Notes under the pieces: model-generated | The model's input: the letters and a program-made list of their open reading frames with translations, nothing else | What the model was told of the DNA's origin: nothing | Database searches by the model: none | Assembly: GCA_963751355.1 (NCBI GenBank) | Contig: CAVVVS010000040.1 | Coordinates: 1 to 31,861 of the forward strand | Length of the DNA: 31,861 bases | DNA from: CAVVVS01 sp963751355 | GTDB lineage: Bacteria; Bacteroidota; Ignavibacteria; Ignavibacteriales; Ignavibacteriaceae | Reading direction: 5' to 3' | Position numbers and translations under genes: made by a program | Part shown: positions 26,852 through 31,861 of the stretch, piece by piece | Numbering within the stretch: position 1 is the first letter of the stretch | Layout: each line of letters opens with the position of its first letter

Positions 26852-27451
26852 ATGAAAAAAGTGCTAGTCTTTGTAGGTATTTTCTGCTCGTTGTTGATCC
26901 TAATTCTTTTTCAATATAATTGTTCTACGCCGCAGGAACAGAAACAAATGACAAAGGATGAGCTGATCGCACGGGGGAAATATTTAGTAAATATCGGCGG
27001 TTGTAATGATTGCCATTCACCAAAAGTAATGACTCGTATGGGACCTGTTCCTGACACAACCCGTTTACTCTCAGGTCATCCTTCGAATGAACCGCTTGGT
27101 AAAGCCGATCCCGAATTGGTAAAACCGGGTAGGTGGATATTAGCTCCGCAGGATTTTACGGCTTATGTAGGTCCATGGGGAATTTCCTATGCTGCAAACA
27201 TAACCCCCGATACAGCAACCGGAATAGGATCTTGGACCCTGGATACATTTGAAAAAGCATTACGTGAGGGAAAATTTATGGGTTCGGGAAGAAATCTTTT
27301 ACCACCTATGCCATGGCAGGCTATCGGTCATCTTAATGATGAAGATCTAAAAGCCATGTTTACCTACTTGCAGTCGATACCGCCTGTTCACAATCAAGTA
27401 CCTGGTCCTGTTCCGCCTGTAGAATTATCCGAAGTTCTAAAGAAAAAATAA
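26852..27451 (+). CDS. exported monoheme cytochrome c
   Basis: The 199-residue protein has a long hydrophobic N-terminus (1-22) followed by Cys24 (QYNCSTP). It is either a loosely matching lipoprotein or a membrane-anchored protein facing the periplasm. Heme attaches at CNDCH (51-55), and Met153 in LLPPMPWQAIG is the likely sixth ligand. The segments SYAANITPDTATGIGSWT and FEKALREGKFMG are typical of cytochrome subunits of alcohol or aldehyde dehydrogenases and related electron carriers. GAGGTGG lies 4 bp before the ATG. No dehydrogenase gene is adjacent, so its partner is unknown. A strong terminator follows, so it is a single-gene unit. Confidence 0.85.
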   Translation: MKKVLVFVGIFCSLLILILFQYNCSTPQEQKQMTKDELIARGKYLVNIGGCNDCHSPKVMTRMGPVPDTTRLLSGHPSNEPLGKADPELVKPGRWILAPQDFTAYVGPWGISYAANITPDTATGIGSWTLDTFEKALREGKFMGSGRNLLPPMPWQAIGHLNDEDLKAMFTYLQSIPPVHNQVPGPVPPVELSEVLKKK

Positions 27452-27488
27452 ACATTTAGTATTTTAGAAATAAATGTTAAAAATTAAA

Positions 27489-27518
27489 GCCCCGGTTTTT
27501 CCGGGGCATATTTTTTTT
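27489..27518. terminator. strong intrinsic terminator, probably bidirectional
   Basis: GCCCCGG at 27489-27495 pairs with CCGGGGC at 27501-27507 around TTTTT and is followed by an eight-T run at 27511-27518. It ends the cytochrome transcript. On the minus strand the stem is followed by TTTAATTTTT, so it can also end the convergent UPF0182 transcript. Confidence 0.9.
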
Positions 27519-27612
27519 AAAGTGTCTTAATGATTAAGTTTTAAAATATTATCGTTTAATAATCAACAAATCAGAAACGAATATTTTTTACTTCGAGTTC
27601 CGGTTTCTCTTT

Positions 27613-30417
27613 TTATTTTTTATTTTGTTTCTGATCCGACAATTGTTGCAACGATTTCTGCAGTTTTTCTAGTTGCTTTGCTGCTTCCGAGAATCGTTTT
27701 TGTCCCAATAAATTCAAATAATTATTAAATGCGTCATTTGCGTTTTTAATTTGATTTTTAAGTGACAATAGTTCTTTTGGTGGAGCTTTTTGTCCAGATA
27801 CATTTTGATTCTGTGCTGCAGCCTGACTGCCTGTACCTTCATTAAATAATTTAGCCAAAGCCAAATCAAATGTTTTTGCATAGCTCATATTATTCCCATG
27901 CATAACAACAACGAGTCTTAGTTCGGGATAAGCAGCAGTTTCTGCCTGCAAATAAATAGGCTCAACATAAAATATTGCATTGTTTACCGGTATTGCAAGC
28001 ACATTTCCTCTTATAACATTTGAACCGCGTTGGTTCCACAATGTTAGCTGTCCGGATAGAAAGCTGTCCTGATCTATTTTGGTTTCAACCTGCTGTGGCC
28101 CAAGCACCATTTTATCTTTCGGAAATTGATATGCCAGGAACCTACCGTAATTTTTTCCGTCGCACATTCCGGCAATCCAACCGATCATAACCTGCCTGTT
28201 TTTAGGAGTGAAAGGCATCATCAAAACAAATTGAGGTTTATCCGATCCTGGTAAATGCCACATAATATAATAAGGTTCCACAGGTTGAACATGGTCGTAA
28301 TATTTTTCTGTCGCTCTTACCCAAAGATCTTCCTGGTTGTAAAATACCGTCGGATCAGTCATATGGTATTTTTCATAAACAAGCCCCTGAACCAGAAGGT
28401 AATCTGTCGGATAGCGGATATGAGCTAATAAATCTTTCGGCATTTGAGATTCGCTCTTAAATAGTGAAGGAAAGATTTTTGACCAGACTTTAATGATTGG
28501 ATCATCCTTGTCCATCACATAAAAATCTACCGAACCGTTGTATGCATTAACAACGACTTTAACGGAATTTCTAATATAATTAACACCCGAAGCAATTCCA
28601 TCTCCCCCCCTAAACGGCTCACTATAAGGGAAGTAGTCGGAAGTAGTATATGCATCAATCATCCAGTATAATTTGCCGTTTGCCAGTACAATATAAGGAT
28701 CGTTATCGAAGTGAAGAAACGGTGCAAGTAATTTAACTCTTTGTTCTATCTGCCGGTGAAACATTATCCGGCTTGAATCGGTAGGATAATCGGAAAATAA
28801 AAATTTTGTACCGTCAAATTTCCATCCAAATAGAAACTTTCGCCAAAAATTACTAATCCGGACCCCACCTTTACCATTATATCTTATGTACACATTATCT
28901 TCTCCGCTGGGGTAATCGAATTCTTTTGTCTTTGAATTAACTACCACGGGAGTATGGGTAAGCTCGCCGTAATATATTTGGGGTTGTGTGACATTAAGAC
29001 TTGGAAATTCGCTTTTCGGAGGAATATCTTTTATTAAAAGGTGAGGCAAACCCTGAGGCGTAAATTCATTCACGGTCGCCATGGTTATGCCGTAACCGTG
29101 TGTATATTGAAATCTTTTATTAATAAATGTTTGGCTTTTCGCGGGAAGGTTCTGACTATTCATTTCTCTGCCTGAAACCATCACCTCTCTGTATTGTCCG
29201 TCAAAGTGATACCTGTCTACATCGACATCCGAGAATTGGTAATAAAGCCTGATTTCCTGGAACTGCCTGTATACATCATCCAGAGCACGCCAATCCCACA
29301 ACCTGATGTTTGTAAAAATACTTGGATTTTCATTTACGGTCTGCTGGGTAAGATTTCCGGTTATAGGATATTGCTTTTCTTCAATTTTATTTAAACCGAA
29401 TCCATAACGCGTAAATTTTATATTGTGCATAATGTAAGGTCTCTCATACGTGATTTCATTCGGCTGTACTAATAATGACTCAAACGCTGCAGGAACAACA
29501 GCTAGCCCTATCAACCAGAAGAATAATATTACGACTGCTACACTGCTCAATGTATAAACGTGTGAATTTTTAAAAGGAATTTTTATTTTTCTCAAAACAC
29601 TATAATACTTTTTCCTTATAGCCGGAACTATCAGTACGATTGCCATAATCAGCATAAGGATTATTACTATATTTAATGCGGGAAGTAATACATGAACATC
29701 TGTCCAGCCGGGTCCGTTTACAACCCCTTTTTCTGAGTACATAAGATGATATCTTGATAAAAATTTGCTGAACGCCAGAACAATTATAAATGCCGCCGAA
29801 TCCAAATATAGAGCTTTATAAATTTTAGAAGTCGTTAGATCTATATCTAACGGAAACTGTACAATTATTCCGTTAGGGCCTATGTTGAGGAAAGCCGCTA
29901 CAAAGGAAGCAATAAATGAAATTAGTACGAACATGAATAATATTCCATAAAGGCTGTCCAGGAACGGGAGTGTAAACATATAAAAACCTATTCCTTTTCC
30001 AAAAATTGGATCAGGAAAACCTGTGGGAACCTGATCCCAAAATTTTAGAATTACACTCCAGTTAGAGTAGCCCCATGCTGCACCGGAAAATATTCCCACA
30101 AGTATTGCAATTATACGTACATACTTTCTTTGATTTGATATATAAATTGTCAGGAGGTAAACGATTAACCCCCCGAGAATTCCGCCGGCAGCAGCAAAGC
30201 CAACGTTGGATAAAACGACAGTCCAAAACCTATGACCGTATCCGAGTGTTTCAAACCAAAGCGCTTCACCCCAAAAATCCATGAACCAAAATAAGAAAAT
30301 CGTGAATATTCCGATTAATAAACCGCCGATTATCTTACCCGGTTTTTGCTCCTTGATGCCGGGAAGAAATAAAATAGCTGCAAGTCCGATTAATACCAGT
30401 ATTAATGCAGTATACAT
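27613..30417 (-). CDS. UPF0182 family large membrane protein
   Basis: The 934-residue protein has seven or eight transmembrane helices in roughly the first 315 residues, including WFETLGYGHRFWTVVLSNV and the FPDPIFGKGIGFYMFTLPF segment typical of UPF0182. A large non-membrane domain (about 315-860) follows, with YGITMATVNEFTPQGLPHLL and LMMPFTPKNRQVMIGWIAG. The tail of about 60 residues is Gln/Lys-rich and likely coiled-coil (QLEKLQKSLQQLSDQKQ). The family is widespread but its function is unknown; an integral membrane role is all that can be said. AAGGA precedes the ATG. It stands alone and faces the cytochrome gene. Confidence 0.9.
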   Translation of the reverse strand: MYTALILVLIGLAAILFLPGIKEQKPGKIIGGLLIGIFTIFLFWFMDFWGEALWFETLGYGHRFWTVVLSNVGFAAAGGILGGLIVYLLTIYISNQRKYVRIIAILVGIFSGAAWGYSNWSVILKFWDQVPTGFPDPIFGKGIGFYMFTLPFLDSLYGILFMFVLISFIASFVAAFLNIGPNGIIVQFPLDIDLTTSKIYKALYLDSAAFIIVLAFSKFLSRYHLMYSEKGVVNGPGWTDVHVLLPALNIVIILMLIMAIVLIVPAIRKKYYSVLRKIKIPFKNSHVYTLSSVAVVILFFWLIGLAVVPAAFESLLVQPNEITYERPYIMHNIKFTRYGFGLNKIEEKQYPITGNLTQQTVNENPSIFTNIRLWDWRALDDVYRQFQEIRLYYQFSDVDVDRYHFDGQYREVMVSGREMNSQNLPAKSQTFINKRFQYTHGYGITMATVNEFTPQGLPHLLIKDIPPKSEFPSLNVTQPQIYYGELTHTPVVVNSKTKEFDYPSGEDNVYIRYNGKGGVRISNFWRKFLFGWKFDGTKFLFSDYPTDSSRIMFHRQIEQRVKLLAPFLHFDNDPYIVLANGKLYWMIDAYTTSDYFPYSEPFRGGDGIASGVNYIRNSVKVVVNAYNGSVDFYVMDKDDPIIKVWSKIFPSLFKSESQMPKDLLAHIRYPTDYLLVQGLVYEKYHMTDPTVFYNQEDLWVRATEKYYDHVQPVEPYYIMWHLPGSDKPQFVLMMPFTPKNRQVMIGWIAGMCDGKNYGRFLAYQFPKDKMVLGPQQVETKIDQDSFLSGQLTLWNQRGSNVIRGNVLAIPVNNAIFYVEPIYLQAETAAYPELRLVVVMHGNNMSYAKTFDLALAKLFNEGTGSQAAAQNQNVSGQKAPPKELLSLKNQIKNANDAFNNYLNLLGQKRFSEAAKQLEKLQKSLQQLSDQKQNKK

Positions 30418-30806
30418 TTAAAATCCTTTCGAACTAAAATTAAAAATCCTGTAAAAATTACACTAATCTAAAGATTTATTTTTAAACGTAATAAAACTTT
30501 TGCTATTAAACCAATTTTGGGATTGGTACTGGATAGTTTGAGCATCCTTTATAAAGATTTAATGGGGCAATATACAGTCACTCTGATATTCTTTAATGAC
30601 TCGATGTTCAACATTTACTAGCCCTTAAAAATCAGTTCCCCCGTGGGATAAAGAATAATTTTCAATACATATTTGATTACAATAATACTATTCCATTGAA
30701 TAAATCCGTTTCATCAGTGTTTTACTAACTTCACAAATAGGAATATCAAAAATAATTTGATTATATGTAATCTTTGGGAAATCTAACTCCAATAATTACA
30801 AGATAA
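30418..30806. other. gene-free stretch upstream of the UPF0182 gene
   Basis: This is 389 bp of A/T-rich DNA between two minus-strand genes. I see only short inverted repeats (ACCAAT/ATTGGT near 30510, ATCAAA/TTTGAT near 30747) and no coding frame. It should hold the UPF0182 promoter, but none stands out. Confidence 0.45.
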
Positions 30807-31861
30807 TTATGATATGAGTTTAAACAAGTCAGCAGAATTATCTCTGATAGCTTCAGGCTCAGGCATTTTGTTTAACCTCATCAACTCCTGGATAACCGCC
30901 ATATCTTTATCACGATTACAACCCGCTGCTGCTGCTACCAAATTATTTTTTATATAGTAGGCGATGAATTCTTTCTTATGAACATTTCCGTCTATTATAA
31001 CCTCATCCCAATTTTCAGTATGTCCCACATAATTTATCGTCAGTCCCGCTTGAACTGTCCAGAAGAACGGAACATCCTTGTATTCGGATGTTCTATCTGC
31101 CATGTTAAATCCGGCAATTCTTCCAAGCTGCTCTGCAGTACGATAATGCTCGATCCTGATTTTATTGCCTAAAAGATAGTGGGGGAAAGTGGCAATATCA
31201 CCAGCTGCATAAACATCTTTAAAAGCCCGGAAGTGGCTGTCAACCTTAATACTTCCGTCCCCTTGCAATTCAATTCCGTCAGCAAAAGAAGTTGCTGGTT
31301 TTACACCGATTCCTGCTACAACCAAATCGGCATTTATTTTACTACCGTCCTTCAAAAACACCGATTGAACTTTCCCGTTCCCTTCAAATCCTTTGACTTG
31401 CGAGTGTAATTTGAAATGAACCCCTGCTTTCTCATGCTGTTCTTTTATAAGGCTTCCGATTTCTTCACCGAAAATATGTTGGAAAGGAATTTTTTCGGGA
31501 GCAACTACAGTTACTTTTAATCCTCTTTTAATAAGACTCGAAGCAGCTTCGAGGCCGATAAAACTTCCGCCTATTACAACTGCATTTGTAGAGTTCTCGG
31601 CAGCTTTTATTATTTTATCGGCGTCAGTAAAACTTCTTAGATAAAAGATGTTTTTTAATTCCGATCCTGGCAGATTTAACTTACGCGGTTCACCGCCTGA
31701 AGTAATTAATAATTTATCATAATTAAGTTTTTCTCCGTTTTCAAAGAAAAGCAATTTATTTTGCGCATTGATACCGTTACAATTTTTGTTAAGCATTATC
31801 TCGATACCATGCTTTGAATAAAATTCAGCAATACGTGGATATTGTCCTCTACTGGTTTCAG
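30807..31861 (-). CDS. FAD/NAD(P)-dependent oxidoreductase (AIFM3/ferredoxin-reductase-like), 5' end outside the window
   Basis: The frame stays open past the internal ATG at 31796 to the window edge (…QYPRIAEFYSKHGIEI), so the gene starts outside. The visible 350 residues include the NAD(P)-binding motif VVIGGSFIGLEAASSLIKRG, the FAD-binding segment DVYAAGDIATFP, IEHYRTAEQLGRIAGFNMA and the C-terminal domain VPFFWTVQAGLTINYVGH through FIAYYIKNNLVAAAAGCNRD. This matches the group containing AIFM3-type and rubredoxin/ferredoxin reductases that pass electrons from NAD(P)H to small iron-sulfur proteins. Several relatives carry an N-terminal Rieske domain; whether this one does lies beyond the edge. 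Confidence 0.88.
   Translation of the reverse strand, partial: ETSRGQYPRIAEFYSKHGIEIMLNKNCNGINAQNKLLFFENGEKLNYDKLLITSGGEPRKLNLPGSELKNIFYLRSFTDADKIIKAAENSTNAVVIGGSFIGLEAASSLIKRGLKVTVVAPEKIPFQHIFGEEIGSLIKEQHEKAGVHFKLHSQVKGFEGNGKVQSVFLKDGSKINADLVVAGIGVKPATSFADGIELQGDGSIKVDSHFRAFKDVYAAGDIATFPHYLLGNKIRIEHYRTAEQLGRIAGFNMADRTSEYKDVPFFWTVQAGLTINYVGHTENWDEVIIDGNVHKKEFIAYYIKNNLVAAAAGCNRDKDMAVIQELMRLNKMPEPEAIRDNSADLFKLIS

Noticed and set aside
1..31861. CRISPR arrays, tRNA or rRNA genes, transposase genes
   Set aside because: No regularly spaced repeats, cloverleaf sequences, rRNA-like stretches or transposase reading frames were found on reading both strands.

Overview
The window looks like chromosomal DNA from a member of the Ignavibacteria/Chlorobi side of the Bacteroidota (FCB) lineage. 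The evidence is the low G+C content, a type IX secretion (T9SS) sorting domain with the NYPNPFNPSTTIKY-type opening that is common in that group, family-level resemblance of the housekeeping proteins, and c-type cytochromes. Many genes have a recognisable Shine-Dalgarno sequence (nusA, rbfA, rpsO, the minus-strand exported genes), while others (rimP, polB) do not. The placement is inferred from gene content; no 16S rRNA or tRNA gene is present.

Bases 1-7470 form an accessory block of minus-strand genes for exported proteins. From upstream to downstream they are: a periplasmic solute-binding protein, a diheme cytochrome c of the TsdA thiosulfate dehydrogenase type, an exported DsrE-family protein (broken by a one-base frameshift), a sialidase-like propeller protein with a T9SS tail (broken by an in-frame TGA), and a small lipoprotein (broken by an in-frame TAG). 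A degraded T9SS tail lies alone at 7159-7328, directly against a 17-bp inverted repeat. A perfect FNR/CRP-type palindrome (TTGAT-N4-ATCAA) lies at 6975-6988, upstream of the sulfur/cytochrome cassette.

After a lone fumarylacetoacetate-hydrolase-family gene, bases 8290-17470 hold the classic translation/RNA operon rimP-nusA-infB-rbfA-truB-ribF-rpsO-pnp, all on the plus strand. It opens with a good promoter, a possible 14-codon leader peptide and a terminator-like hairpin touching the rimP start, and closes with a 13-bp stem after pnp. infB is split by a one-base frameshift in an A-rich stretch. From 17993 to 26565 follow rng, gcvT, comB, ftsK and a family B DNA polymerase, mostly tightly spaced.

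The right end holds a monoheme cytochrome c with its own FNR-like box and a strong terminator, a large UPF0182 membrane protein in convergent orientation, and the C-terminal part of an AIFM3-like FAD/NAD(P) oxidoreductase that runs off the window.

The most interesting signals are the exported TsdA/DsrE/binding-protein cassette and the FNR-type sites shared between two cytochrome loci, the attenuator-like leader of the rimP-nusA operon, and four independent ORF-breaking lesions. Two of those lesions are frameshifts at or near A5/T5 runs and two are single nonsense codons. Because one falls in the essential infB gene, assembly error has to be weighed against real decay or recoding.
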